Shown: positions 27,388 to 37,066 of the stretch, in pieces
Numbering within the stretch: the first letter of the stretch is position 1
Layout of the letters: each line of letters starts with the position of its first letter
IMG/VR virus record: IMGVR_UViG_3300035698_014660
Coordinates: 1 to 50,877 of that record
Direction: 5' to 3' (one strand)
Source of the DNA: a virus
Length of the DNA: 50,877 bases
Program-made: the position numbers and the translations under genes
Notes under the pieces: model-generated
What the model was told of the DNA's origin: nothing
The model's input: the letters and a program-made list of their open reading frames with translations, nothing else
Databases searched by the model: none

Positions 27388-28098
27388 TTAATAGAAGTGT
27401 AATAACAATGAATTAATAAATTCTTTTACATAATGAGTAAAATATAACTCTGTCTTAATATCTTCTAACACAAACGAAGTTTTACTAGACACTATCATTG
27501 GGCCATTATAAGTTTGTATAGCCATATCATCACCATGAGGAATCATAAAAAATTCTTTATCAGTTTCATTTGTAATCATATCATGAATTGTTTGAAACTG
27601 AGCAAATAAACTCTTTCTGTTATATAAATTTAATGATCTAAATTTATCATATACTTTATCCAATTTAGAATATGTATTAGATATTCCCTTTACCTCAACT
27701 CTATCTTCAAATACAGAAAGAAATTTTTGTCTGTCTGGAGAGATAATGAGTAGATGTATCATTCCACGAAAATCTAATTTCATAAACCCATCAGTTTTTG
27801 TAAGTTTATGTTTTAGAATAAATCCATCTCTCTGAGTTACAATCACATCAGATGGGTCAACTTCATTAGCAATTAAATATTGATCTAATAATGCTGTAAC
27901 TGTATTAATTAAAAATGATGATAAATTTTCATTATCTCTTTGCGCTAAACCTATTTGGATATTTCTAGATGCTTTATCAGTAATATCCAAATTTGCAAAA
28001 TCCCAATCTATTGAGGACATTATCCTTGGATATGCTGACTTAAAATCATAAAAGAATAAGTCTTGTATTACTAATTCACACTCAGAATTTATAGGCAT
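27388..28098 (-). CDS. Stand-alone protein resembling a family B DNA polymerase palm
   Basis: 236 residues. FFYDFKSAYPRIMSSI (about 15-30) matches the DxxSxYP motif A of B-family polymerases. NLSSFLINTVTALLDQYL (about 58-75) occupies the position of the helix before motif C. VIVTQRDGFI (about 84-93) sits where motif C (YGDTD) would be but has Gln-Arg-Asp, not D-x-D. A KGIS near 136 resembles the polymerase KxY/KG segment. No exonuclease, fingers or thumb fits in 236 residues. It may be an inactive or repurposed palm. Confidence is limited because the match is short. Confidence 0.5.
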   Translation of the reverse strand: MPINSECELVIQDLFFYDFKSAYPRIMSSIDWDFANLDITDKASRNIQIGLAQRDNENLSSFLINTVTALLDQYLIANEVDPSDVIVTQRDGFILKHKLTKTDGFMKLDFRGMIHLLIISPDRQKFLSVFEDRVEVKGISNTYSKLDKVYDKFRSLNLYNRKSLFAQFQTIHDMITNETDKEFFMIPHGDDMAIQTYNGPMIVSSKTSFVLEDIKTELYFTHYVKEFINSLLLHFY

Positions 28099-28104
28099 AA
28101 TATA

Positions 28105-28140
28105 AAAATTCCTGGATCACAATTAAGTAATCCAGGAATC
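28105..28140 (-). terminator. Rho-independent terminator after the acidic protein gene
   Basis: A perfect 10-bp stem (28130-28139 with 28108-28117), a 12-base loop and a U run (ATTTTTATA) on the minus strand, just after the gene ending at 28154. The U run overlaps the upstream edge of the gene starting at 28098. Confidence 0.85.
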
Positions 28141-28153
28141 CATAAGTTATAGT

Positions 28154-28915
28154 TTACCAAGCAAACTTCGCAAGAAGTTTTCTTTCAATTTTAATCAAGT
28201 AATTAACATCTTTGACTGAAGTCATATAAGTCATAATTGCAGCCAAAATATCAGATTTACTACTCAAATCATCTACCGAGTTAGCAATTGTTGGGGTGAC
28301 TTGTCGAACATGAATTTTCATGTTATTAATATCTTCAACCTTACTTTCAGCTTCACATTCAGAAACTGTTACTTCCCCATTACTTTTAGCTTTCTTGTAA
28401 GTAATTATGGAAACAGGAATACCAGATTCATCAACCTTAACCTGAATAACATTGGATTTAGCAACATATGTACGACATCCGCCGCCGAGAATAATAACAC
28501 CACTACGTTCCACCTGAATCGTGGTAGGATCATGTGCTTCAAATTTCAAGCGGTGAGTATCTTCAACAAGAATCATATCTGCATCTTCTACATCCTTAGT
28601 AACAAATAGCATGTATTTATTATCAGGAATAGTAGGAACAGTAATATCCAATTTAACAACATCAACAAGTAGTTCAGGATAAGCAGACACAAATGTTGCT
28701 AGTGAAACATACTCTACATCATCAGAAGGAGATTCAGGAGCCGGTTCAGTCACAACATCAATCGGATCTACTTCAGGCGCATCTTCGGGAATTGCTTCAA
28801 CAGGAGCTACTGGAAGTGCATCTTCGCTTAGTGATACTTCTTCAGTATTGTCAGTAGTAGTTTCGCTAGCAGCTGCATTTCCAACGAGATCATCGAGGTT
28901 CAATTTGTCACTCAT
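28154..28915 (-). CDS. Acidic N-tail protein, unknown, likely highly expressed
   Basis: 253 residues. Residues about 15-70 are acidic and Pro-rich (DALPVAPVEAIPEDAPEVDP), probably disordered. The rest is a beta-rich domain with a Gly/Cys turn (GVIILGGGCRTYVAK) and a helical end. The DNA has clearly more G and C at third positions than its neighbours, as in well-expressed genes. A strong terminator follows it. Its place at the 3' end of the RNA polymerase operon is notable. Function unknown; a virion or DNA-associated role is possible. Confidence 0.6.
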   Translation of the reverse strand: MSDKLNLDDLVGNAAASETTTDNTEEVSLSEDALPVAPVEAIPEDAPEVDPIDVVTEPAPESPSDDVEYVSLATFVSAYPELLVDVVKLDITVPTIPDNKYMLFVTKDVEDADMILVEDTHRLKFEAHDPTTIQVERSGVIILGGGCRTYVAKSNVIQVKVDESGIPVSIITYKKAKSNGEVTVSECEAESKVEDINNMKIHVRQVTPTIANSVDDLSSKSDILAAIMTYMTSVKDVNYLIKIERKLLAKFAW

Positions 28916-28957
28916 GTTAGTGATCTTTCTTTTTTCAATTAGGTTATAATTTCCAAC

Positions 28958-31900
28958 TCAATCTTGGATCGGGAAGTCTAAGCCAAGCATTTTTAAATAT
29001 GCTTGCAATAATCTTAAACTTTGAGGTACAGGATCATCATCTTCATCTAATAGCATAGTATCATTATGTATCATTTTAGATATATGCGAATTTCTTTTAC
29101 TGATAGAATCAGATTTAGTTGAAAGAAATTCATTTAGATTAATTGTCGCACCGTGAGCAATAACAGCCCATATTTCCATTTCGCCAACTCTTTGTCCACC
29201 TTTACGACTCTTACCCTGTACTGGTTGAGACGTTTTTGGGACATACGAACCAATGCTTCGAGTAGCCATTTTGTCTTTAGCTATATGGTTAAGTTTAACA
29301 AATGTCATATACCCATACGCAACGGCATTCATAACATTATATACAAACCCATTTTCATCAGTCATACATTTAACTGAATCTCCGGCAATTGGATCATAAC
29401 ATAGATAATCGCATTTAGTTCCAGTATATTCAAGAGCTTCCATCAACTTATCATGTTTGACAGATTCAAATGGTGGCTGGATAACGTAAAAATCTTTTAA
29501 TTCATTAAAGAATTCATCTTCACTTATACCGCTTAAATATACCTCCATTTGGGTTGTATAATTCTTATCAGGAGTAGCATCTATGATACTAATATATCCC
29601 AATATATACCGTTTGACATCATCGAATGATTCATCATTGGTATGCATTAATAATATTTTATTTTTCAAATCAACCACAGACATTGACATATGTAGTTCAA
29701 ATGACTGACCTATATTCATACGAGAAATAATTCCCAATGGATTTATCACCACTTCTGCGTGAGTACCATCTGGGAATTTTGGCATCTGATGTTCGGGTAC
29801 TATTTTTGAAATTATCCCTTTATTACCATGACGATTTCCAATTTTATCCCCGACAGTAACAGGACGTCTGTAAATTGCAGTTATCTCTACATGGAGGCCT
29901 TCAACATCTCCACCTTTAATTGTGTAATTTCCAGTTTTATCTGACCTATCATTTTTAATCGTTTCTAAAAATGCTTCCAGTTCATCTTGGGTTAAATATC
30001 CCCCAAGTTGTTCTGTCATTTGAGTATCAGACAACTGTGCTTCTTCTATTTTTGAATCAATATAATCTCTATACTGAGGAAATAGATCACTTCGATCATT
30101 ACAATATATCTTAACGTCAGTTATAACACAGTCTTCAGTTGATTTTAATTCCCATGCATCTCCAAACATTGGATCATATGAATCATTAAAACTAGATACT
30201 GATTGAATCTTTGCATATACTTCACCTTTTCTGAATTTGTCTCCAATTTCAGGAATAGGTTTATAATCATTATAATCCTCATTAAGATTAAGAAGGACTT
30301 TATGTTTAGGTATTTCATATACCATATCAAGATAATGCAATGAGGTTAGTACATCATCAGTAACTAACTTCTCACTTATGACAATTCCATCTTCATAATT
30401 ATATCCATACCATACCATGACTGCTGTTCGAAGATTTCTTCCTACAGTAAGTCTTCCATGTTTAAGATAATTACTTTCTGAAATTATATCACCTTTTTCA
30501 AACGTATCACCTAACTGGAAATAAGTTCTTCGGAAATCTGCAGTAGATAAATACAGTTTTCTATATCCGACATTAAATGCTTCACATTCACCGTTATCAT
30601 ATTTAACGACAATCACATTATTATTTAAAAACACTACCTGCCCAGCAGATGTGGCTTTAAGCATAAATGTGGTTTGATCTGAGTACATTGATTCAATACC
30701 GGATTGAACCAACGGAGTATCAAACTCTTGTAACATAATAGCATGACGTTGCTGACTAGACGACATTTGAAGTCTGGTAGCATCATCATGTTCTAAAAAT
30801 GGTACATGAGAAATTGATACTGATGTTACAACTTTCGGATCTTGATTTGTTTTAAACGTCATGTCGTCGTCGAATTGTACAGTAGGTACTACATATTGAA
30901 TACTGCCACAATTCTCTCTATCGCCAGTATCTGCGCCACATACTATGCCATACATACTATCATGAACATCTCTCAAATAAGGTGGAACATTCTTCTTCTT
31001 AAATCCACCTGGACCAGACAGAGATAACCTAGTAAGCATTGCAATTTCAGCTAACGGATTCAAAGATTGATCATATTGAACAATATCTGATTGGTTAGCA
31101 CTTTGTAATATCTTCTTAGAATTATTACTATATGGTTTCTTCTTTCGAGAAGTTTTATATGCAACAATCATATCATATATATCTTTAGCTAAATGACAAT
31201 AAATTACCTGTTCAGCAAATCTGACACGTTTGTTATCATAATCTCTATCGTCATAACATCCATGAATTATCGTGTAGACAAACTCATCAATGATATTATT
31301 AGTACGAAAGAATTTAAGAGAAAAGAAATCCACTTCAGTAATCAATAAAATATTATTTAAAATATCTTCATCCTTCTTTCTATTAAAGAATGAGGACATC
31401 AATTTATCTTTATTAATTGATTCATCTTTAGTGAATTGAGATATATCCGATAATAGATCTAGATGATTTTGATGACCATCTATTGATCTGGATATATCAA
31501 TTTCTCCATCTGGCGTTATTGGGAACTCTTCACATATCCCATCTAATCCTTTAAGCATATATATCATATACACAAAAGGAATATCTTTTCCAAAGAATTT
31601 CAAATAGTAAAAATACTTACTACGTTTTGAAGTTTTCTTTAGTAAATTAAACGATTGGATATTAGTTCGAACTTTAATAGTATCTCGATGGATAACTGGT
31701 TTATCAAATAATTGTAATACAGATGTCTTTTTATTTCCACATATATAAAAACTATTCTTTACAAGCCAAGGCAATTCATACGTAAATGTTACTTCCCTAT
31801 CTTTATAAGAAACAGTAAAATACAGATGGCGAGAAAAAGTTTTCTTCAATTCCTGCCGATCGGTGTCATAGTTTTTAGTAACTATAGGATCTTTCGACAA

Positions 31901-32047
31901 TTCGATAGATGTAACCCGGATACCATACTTTTCGCCAGCCTGAAGCATCTGAATTACATTAGGGACAATTTGATCTTGCCAATCCCTCAATCTGTAATTG
32001 AATATATTATTTTCAGGTAGCTGAAACGCTGGAACTATAAGATCCAT
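28958..32047 (-). CDS. DNA-directed RNA polymerase beta subunit (single chain)
   Basis: 1029 residues, against 1342 in E. coli. Clear RpoB blocks in order: LRTAVMVWYGYNYEDGIVISE (about 526-546), GDKIGNRHGNKGIISKIVPEHQMP (about 733-755), VVINPLGIISRMNIGQ (about 767-782), and near the end MATRSIGSYVPKTSQPVQGKS and RVGEMEIWAVIAHGA. These include the catalytic-center lysine/arginine and the clamp-contacting C-terminus, so the subunit looks active. An AGGAGATATT site precedes ATG. It lies just downstream of beta' (9 bases). Known phiKZ-like phages split this protein; here it is whole but trimmed. No sigma factor is seen in the window. Confidence 0.95.
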   Translation of the reverse strand: MDLIVPAFQLPENNIFNYRLRDWQDQIVPNVIQMLQAGEKYGIRVTSIELSKDPIVTKNYDTDRQELKKTFSRHLYFTVSYKDREVTFTYELPWLVKNSFYICGNKKTSVLQLFDKPVIHRDTIKVRTNIQSFNLLKKTSKRSKYFYYLKFFGKDIPFVYMIYMLKGLDGICEEFPITPDGEIDISRSIDGHQNHLDLLSDISQFTKDESINKDKLMSSFFNRKKDEDILNNILLITEVDFFSLKFFRTNNIIDEFVYTIIHGCYDDRDYDNKRVRFAEQVIYCHLAKDIYDMIVAYKTSRKKKPYSNNSKKILQSANQSDIVQYDQSLNPLAEIAMLTRLSLSGPGGFKKKNVPPYLRDVHDSMYGIVCGADTGDRENCGSIQYVVPTVQFDDDMTFKTNQDPKVVTSVSISHVPFLEHDDATRLQMSSSQQRHAIMLQEFDTPLVQSGIESMYSDQTTFMLKATSAGQVVFLNNNVIVVKYDNGECEAFNVGYRKLYLSTADFRRTYFQLGDTFEKGDIISESNYLKHGRLTVGRNLRTAVMVWYGYNYEDGIVISEKLVTDDVLTSLHYLDMVYEIPKHKVLLNLNEDYNDYKPIPEIGDKFRKGEVYAKIQSVSSFNDSYDPMFGDAWELKSTEDCVITDVKIYCNDRSDLFPQYRDYIDSKIEEAQLSDTQMTEQLGGYLTQDELEAFLETIKNDRSDKTGNYTIKGGDVEGLHVEITAIYRRPVTVGDKIGNRHGNKGIISKIVPEHQMPKFPDGTHAEVVINPLGIISRMNIGQSFELHMSMSVVDLKNKILLMHTNDESFDDVKRYILGYISIIDATPDKNYTTQMEVYLSGISEDEFFNELKDFYVIQPPFESVKHDKLMEALEYTGTKCDYLCYDPIAGDSVKCMTDENGFVYNVMNAVAYGYMTFVKLNHIAKDKMATRSIGSYVPKTSQPVQGKSRKGGQRVGEMEIWAVIAHGATINLNEFLSTKSDSISKRNSHISKMIHNDTMLLDEDDDPVPQSLRLLQAYLKMLGLDFPIQD

Positions 32048-32055
32048 AATATCTC

Positions 32056-34851
32056 CTAATAATTGTTCATCATAATTCGTTCTAATATCCCAGATGATCT
32101 AGTTTCATCTAAAATACCATCAACCAGGTACAACTTCGGACTACTAAATGCTAATGCTAACAACCAAGATTCACACGCAGGCACCATTTCAATAGATGTC
32201 AATGCATATTGAGTACTGGATCTATCATCTAATAACCTCCAAGATGTATTACCAACTCTCATCATTTGAGACACAATACATTCATAGTGAACTAATAACA
32301 TATTATTGTAATCAGAATAAATCTTAAATAATTTCATAATAGCTTGATCATAAGATGAAAGCCATTTGCCTGAATTATGGAAAATTTTTCTAACACGTAC
32401 TAAATCATTAGCAATATCTTGTTGCTGATCATCAGATGAATCTTTATTCAACTTAGCAACGCCTGAAGTATGGAATGTTCGAAGTACTAATTGAGTAGAC
32501 ACTTCCCCAATCGCTTGAGATGCAATAATGCCAATATAAGGGGAATGTAATATTTCATTAGAAGTACCATAACATTTTTTACATATTTTTGGATTCTTAC
32601 AAAATATAGGAGATCTCACATGAACAACATGACCTACATATTTATCATAGTTTTTATAATCAATTAAATCATATTTAGGAGATCCATCTTTATTTTCTCC
32701 GATTACATGCCATCTTCCAATAAGGGCATGAGCCAGTTTCATTCCATCTATATCATGGGAGTCTGCAGGAATAGATATAGAAAATGTATCTTCAGTTCCA
32801 CAATCATCGCATTCTTCATCGAGTTCTAAATTAACACTGGAATACACTAATTTTCTGGTAAGATAACCAGATACTCCAGTATTTAAAGCAGTATCAAGTA
32901 ATCCCTTTCTAGATCCATAACATGAATTGAAAAATTCTTTTTTCTCTAATCCATCAATTAATGAACTTTGAATGGGGTCCTTGATAATCTCTCCGGAAAA
33001 ATTAGAAATAAATCCTCGAGCAAGTACAATTTGAAGAGCCTGATCCCATGATCCGCGAGATCCCGACTCAATAAATTTATAATACTTAAACGAATCTCTA
33101 ACTTTTTGCAATACTTCCGGACTTTGTAATAATTCAAATTGTTTATTCCATTCCAACTCAGGATTAAACACTTCATCCCGAACGCTTTTAAGAGACGATA
33201 CATCCATCCCGGATAAAGACATAGTAGAACCATACAAAGTAGTATATTTAAATCCAAGATTTTTAATTTTATCCAATATGTCAAGAACTACATCTGGTGG
33301 ATGAGTTCTAGCAATATCATTTAAAATAATTCTTAGATCTGTTTTAGTTACTTGTTTATTAAATATAGGCCAAGAATCTGGCAAACACTTATTAAACAAT
33401 GCTCTACCACGCATAATCTGATGCCCATCTACATCAACATAGTCATCAGTATTTTCAGTTAATAAATATATACCAAGGACTATATCTTGACTAACTCCAA
33501 GAATCAATTTACCTGTGGTAGGAGAAAGAATGTTAGCAGACGCCATCATTTTTTCTTTGCATTCCTCAATAGCTTCTTCACTAAGAGGTCTATATATTGC
33601 CATTTGATCTCCATCAAAATCAGCATTATATGGTTCACATACCAAAGGATGAATACATATGACATATGATTTATTCAATTTCACATAAAATGAAAGTAAT
33701 CCCATTCTATGTAAAGTAGGTTGCCGATTCAACATAACCATCTGGCCATTACATGCTTCTTCAGCTATATCATATAACCTATAATCCTCAGTAGTAATAC
33801 AATCAGCAATTTCAGTTATCGCAGAATCATATCGTTTAAATGCTCGTTTTTCCAGCAGGAGATTAGCAATATCCATTTTGAATAATTCTAATGCCATAAT
33901 ATATGGAATTGAACATTCATCTAAAGTCAAAGTAGGATCAGGTGAGATAACTGCCCGACCTGAAAAATCTACTCGTTTTCCGAGAATAGATCCTCTAATC
34001 AACCCCGACTTCTTGCTAAGTAATTCAAATATAAAATTATATAATTCGTCTATCTTCTCTTGAAGATTTCGAGTTAGTATATCAGTAACCCCTTCAATAT
34101 CAGTTATTTCTAAACTGTCACATGTATTGCTCAATACAAATTGAAGAATTTTCATTATATATGGAACTAATTTATCTCGTCTTTGAACATCTTTACGTCT
34201 AGATACTGGCCTAAATTCAGGAGGAGATACAATTATGTTAGACATGAAAAATTTGTCCATAGAATTACGGACAAATTTCCATTTCAAATCTGTTGCATCA
34301 AATGGACAATCTTTATCATCTGGATCAAGTGTGCATCTAAACATAATCAAATCATGCAACCCCTGAAGTGTTGCTGGCCAAAAGTCATGATCAACAGGCG
34401 CCACAAATTCTTCGTCTGGGTCAGATTCACGATCTTTGAATTTCTTAACAATAGGTATAAATCGTTTTTGATCTTTATCAAAATAATACCCATGAAGTTT
34501 AGCATCAAATATCATATCATGACAAATAGTCTTAAACGTAGTCTTACCGGCTTTAATAATAATGTGCCGGACAATAGGGTTTAGAACAGGAAACGGTAAA
34601 ACAATTTTTGCAAACCGTTTTCTTCTTTCACTAGAATATGCAATATCCACACCACAAGAATTACATTTCTGCCCTATCATTGACCTTCCCCAATATATAG
34701 AGCACCCACATGTTGCAGTTTTTACCGGACCAAATATTTGCTGAGAGTATAACCCATCTGACTGAAATCCTGATTTAGCATATATTTTAGCGCTAGTTAT
34801 CGCAGGGAGTTCTTCAGCTGAGATATCAACATTTAAAAAGTCAAGTTTCAT
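32056..34851 (-). CDS. DNA-directed RNA polymerase beta' subunit (single chain)
   Basis: 931 residues, against 1407 in E. coli. The N-terminal zinc site is CGCSIYW...CNSCG (about 49-68). RGSILGKRVDFSGRAVISPDP (about 282-302) precedes RQPTLHRMGL (about 380-390), and the catalytic triad is in NADFDGDQM (about 409-417). A second Cys cluster is CDDCG...CKKCYGT. SQAIGEVSTQLVLRTFH near residue 790 is the trigger-loop/bridge end region. The subunit is therefore complete for catalysis in one chain. The order beta'-then-beta in transcription is the reverse of the bacterial rpoB-rpoC operon. Confidence 0.95.
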   Translation of the reverse strand: MKLDFLNVDISAEELPAITSAKIYAKSGFQSDGLYSQQIFGPVKTATCGCSIYWGRSMIGQKCNSCGVDIAYSSERRKRFAKIVLPFPVLNPIVRHIIIKAGKTTFKTICHDMIFDAKLHGYYFDKDQKRFIPIVKKFKDRESDPDEEFVAPVDHDFWPATLQGLHDLIMFRCTLDPDDKDCPFDATDLKWKFVRNSMDKFFMSNIIVSPPEFRPVSRRKDVQRRDKLVPYIMKILQFVLSNTCDSLEITDIEGVTDILTRNLQEKIDELYNFIFELLSKKSGLIRGSILGKRVDFSGRAVISPDPTLTLDECSIPYIMALELFKMDIANLLLEKRAFKRYDSAITEIADCITTEDYRLYDIAEEACNGQMVMLNRQPTLHRMGLLSFYVKLNKSYVICIHPLVCEPYNADFDGDQMAIYRPLSEEAIEECKEKMMASANILSPTTGKLILGVSQDIVLGIYLLTENTDDYVDVDGHQIMRGRALFNKCLPDSWPIFNKQVTKTDLRIILNDIARTHPPDVVLDILDKIKNLGFKYTTLYGSTMSLSGMDVSSLKSVRDEVFNPELEWNKQFELLQSPEVLQKVRDSFKYYKFIESGSRGSWDQALQIVLARGFISNFSGEIIKDPIQSSLIDGLEKKEFFNSCYGSRKGLLDTALNTGVSGYLTRKLVYSSVNLELDEECDDCGTEDTFSISIPADSHDIDGMKLAHALIGRWHVIGENKDGSPKYDLIDYKNYDKYVGHVVHVRSPIFCKNPKICKKCYGTSNEILHSPYIGIIASQAIGEVSTQLVLRTFHTSGVAKLNKDSSDDQQQDIANDLVRVRKIFHNSGKWLSSYDQAIMKLFKIYSDYNNMLLVHYECIVSQMMRVGNTSWRLLDDRSSTQYALTSIEMVPACESWLLALAFSSPKLYLVDGILDETRSSGILERIMMNNY

Positions 34852-34860
34852 ATAAATAAC

Positions 34861-35523
34861 TTACCTTCCGGTTGCAAGTTTTTCCGATAATACTTTGGAT
34901 ATTGATGTAGTCAATTCATCTTCTGTTACTTTATTTTCACACTCTTTCATTCTCTCATCTAATGATGCTAATACTTCTTCAAATTGCTTAATCATTACTT
35001 CCACATGAGCATCAGAAGCAGCATCTATTTTAGTTTGAAACAATGACATAACTTTAGGAACAACTTTTGTTTTAAATTCTTCAACTACAATTTCTTGAAT
35101 TTTCGGAATCATCATTTCTGTCAAATGAGTATCTGACACTGCTGCGACATAATCAGTAATTGCTGTGGTTACTGCAATATTAACTATACCATCAAGTTTA
35201 GATTCCATAACATGTATCTGATTTACTGGAATATTTTCAGGGACAAAAGGCAATTTCTTTGGGCAAATTCTAAACCATCCAACTGGAACTGCAGAATGAT
35301 ATTTAACTTTAAGCCCTGAAAATTTTTTAAAATATACCATAAATACTTCTTCTGAAAAATTGCAAGTACTTATATTTGAAAACATTAACATAAGAGTTTC
35401 TAAAGTATATGCGTGACCATCAAGCATACTATCTATTAATAGTTCAAGATCCGCCATGTCTTTTGCTGCGTGTGAATTTTCTTGCATGTGAAATTCCCAA
35501 TTAGGAATAATTAATTCTTCCAT
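34861..35523 (-). CDS. Unknown coiled-coil protein upstream of RNAP genes
   Basis: 220 residues with an AAGGAG site before the ATG. The N-terminal half is globular with FRICPKKLPF. Residues about 110-215 are amphipathic helix rich in Glu, Lys and Val (MIPKIQEIVVEEFKTKVVPKVM). It overlaps the E2-like gene upstream by 23 bases and precedes beta' by 9. It may serve either the polymerase or the conjugation module. No motif identified. Confidence 0.55.
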   Translation of the reverse strand: MEELIIPNWEFHMQENSHAAKDMADLELLIDSMLDGHAYTLETLMLMFSNISTCNFSEEVFMVYFKKFSGLKVKYHSAVPVGWFRICPKKLPFVPENIPVNQIHVMESKLDGIVNIAVTTAITDYVAAVSDTHLTEMMIPKIQEIVVEEFKTKVVPKVMSLFQTKIDAASDAHVEVMIKQFEEVLASLDERMKECENKVTEDELTTSISKVLSEKLATGR

Positions 35524-36235
35524 CGGACCGCTCCTTAATTAAATTGTAAAACTTATCAAAATGACGTTCAGAATTATACATTCCACATAATGTTACACAT
35601 GACAATAATGACTTCAACAGTGATAAATTTTGTGCAGTTACATATAATCCTATTATTTGTGGATCTATACAGAATCTTTTAGTGTCTGGATTAATATGAG
35701 GGTGAATTGCATCTCCTAATACATCAAGAATTAATTTACTATTTGGCAACCAGAATGAATTAATTACATATCCCATGGATTTAACATATTCTTCATCCAC
35801 ATCGTATATATATTTTCCGAATACAACTTTATTAATATAAATCGGATGTTGCCATATTATACGATAATCGTCAATTATAAATCCATCATTCTCTATATTC
35901 CATAACTTATTTGATCCTTCCTCACTGGTTTGATATTTGCAATTACTAATAGACATTTTTATTTTTAATAAAGTAGCAATCAACTTAAATGGGTTTTGAA
36001 TCATCAAAGTTCTTTTTACTACAAAATCTTTAACATCATCTATTATTTTAGAATCATTATCACCATCAATTATTGAAATTATTACTAACTCATTGTCAAC
36101 TATATTTGAACTATATGAACATTGGGAAGTTATAGGAGCTAATATAGTAATCGTCAACGAATTAGTATCTTTAAAATAATTCCAATGATTGATTTGATAT
36201 TCTTTAAGTAACTTAGATAATTCAATTTTAATCAT
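35501..36235 (-). CDS. E2 (UBC)-like protein with HPHI...C motif
   Basis: 244 residues. Residues 178-189 read HPHINPDTKRFC; in ubiquitin-conjugating enzymes and their bacterial relatives the active Cys follows an HPN/HPH motif by about 7-10 residues. The following helical part (YVTAQNLSLLKSLLSCVTL, then MYN) resembles the region after the active site of bacterial E2-like proteins, which often ends in YN. The first 120 residues are of unknown fold. The usual CLG after Cys is CID here, so it could be divergent or inactive. Two genes upstream lies a short E1-like gene, supporting a paired function. Confidence 0.5.
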   Translation of the reverse strand: MIKIELSKLLKEYQINHWNYFKDTNSLTITILAPITSQCSYSSNIVDNELVIISIIDGDNDSKIIDDVKDFVVKRTLMIQNPFKLIATLLKIKMSISNCKYQTSEEGSNKLWNIENDGFIIDDYRIIWQHPIYINKVVFGKYIYDVDEEYVKSMGYVINSFWLPNSKLILDVLGDAIHPHINPDTKRFCIDPQIIGLYVTAQNLSLLKSLLSCVTLCGMYNSERHFDKFYNLIKERSDGRINYS

Positions 36236-36237
36236 TG

Positions 36238-36525
36238 TTAAGCTGATGAAGGGATTGGACGAATGTTAATAGTTACTGAAGGTGAAGCAGTATTATCAAT
36301 ATGAATAACAGCAATGAGTTCTTTATGAGGCAAATATTTACAAAAGTTTAAAATCTCTTTTTCTAATATTTGTCTCATCGCCTCCGTGGTGGTGTGCCCA
36401 TCTGAAATATCAATATCAGCAGGATTACTCTCCTTAAGAAAATCACTGCATATGCAAACATTATCAAATTGCATATCTCCTAATGACTGTGCAATTTCAT
36501 CTATATTGCAAATAGTTTCAGGCAT
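36238..36525 (-). CDS. Small unknown protein between E1-like and E2-like genes
   Basis: 95 residues with AAAGGAG upstream. Helical middle (residues about 45-65), then VIHIDNTASPSVTINIRP, a strand pair, and a short tail (IPSSA). It is the right size for a ubiquitin-like protein, but I see no clear beta-grasp pattern and no terminal GG. The stop is followed after 2 bases by the ATG of the E2-like gene. Confidence 0.5.
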   Translation of the reverse strand: MPETICNIDEIAQSLGDMQFDNVCICSDFLKESNPADIDISDGHTTTEAMRQILEKEILNFCKYLPHKELIAVIHIDNTASPSVTINIRPIPSSA

Positions 36526-36538
36526 AGTTAACTCCTTT

Positions 36539-37066
36539 TTAAACAGGTGGTGGTGTAGTGAGAATAGTATCTAACATATAAACATATCTTTCAATAAAAG
36601 TTTCTTGATACACATTACAAATAAAATTCATAGCAATTGTTAATGCTACATCATAATAAATTGGATCTTGGGCTAACACATATTCTATATACTGTTCTGG
36701 TTCATATTTTTTTCTACAATCAATAACAAAAATTGGACCATCCAATGATAATCGAATATGTGACGAAATAATATCTGTTTTATTATCTCGACAATCAATA
36801 ACAAGTCCTGCTGAAAATCTTTTAGAATTAGTGATTTTAAGGTGTCTAGAATAAACTCGAACATCACAATCAAGACTGTCAATAACTGCTGAAAGAGCAT
36901 CAACTTTAGAAACACCAACAAATGACTTGGTATATGGAAATTGACACGTATTTACTACATCATAATCATATATAAATAACTTATGACATAATTCATATTG
37001 AGATAATTTAAATGCTAATGCTGACCCGATAAGACCACATCCAACAATGTGAACTCTTAACGACAT
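36539..37066 (-). CDS. E1/ThiF-like adenylating protein, short
   Basis: 175 residues. VHIVGCGLIGSALAFKL (residues 5-21) is the Rossmann ATP-binding loop (GxGxxG), followed by YDYDVVNTCQF (D34, D36, N39) and a GVSK at 51-54, the order of ThiF/MoeB/E1 proteins. VIDCRDN near residue 93 equals the DCxDN motif that contacts ATP and Mg. It is shorter than full ThiF (about 250) and replaces the usual NLNR arginine finger region by NTCQ, so activity may differ. It overlaps the upstream 118-residue gene by 10 bases. Confidence 0.75.
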   Translation of the reverse strand: MSLRVHIVGCGLIGSALAFKLSQYELCHKLFIYDYDVVNTCQFPYTKSFVGVSKVDALSAVIDSLDCDVRVYSRHLKITNSKRFSAGLVIDCRDNKTDIISSHIRLSLDGPIFVIDCRKKYEPEQYIEYVLAQDPIYYDVALTIAMNFICNVYQETFIERYVYMLDTILTTPPPV

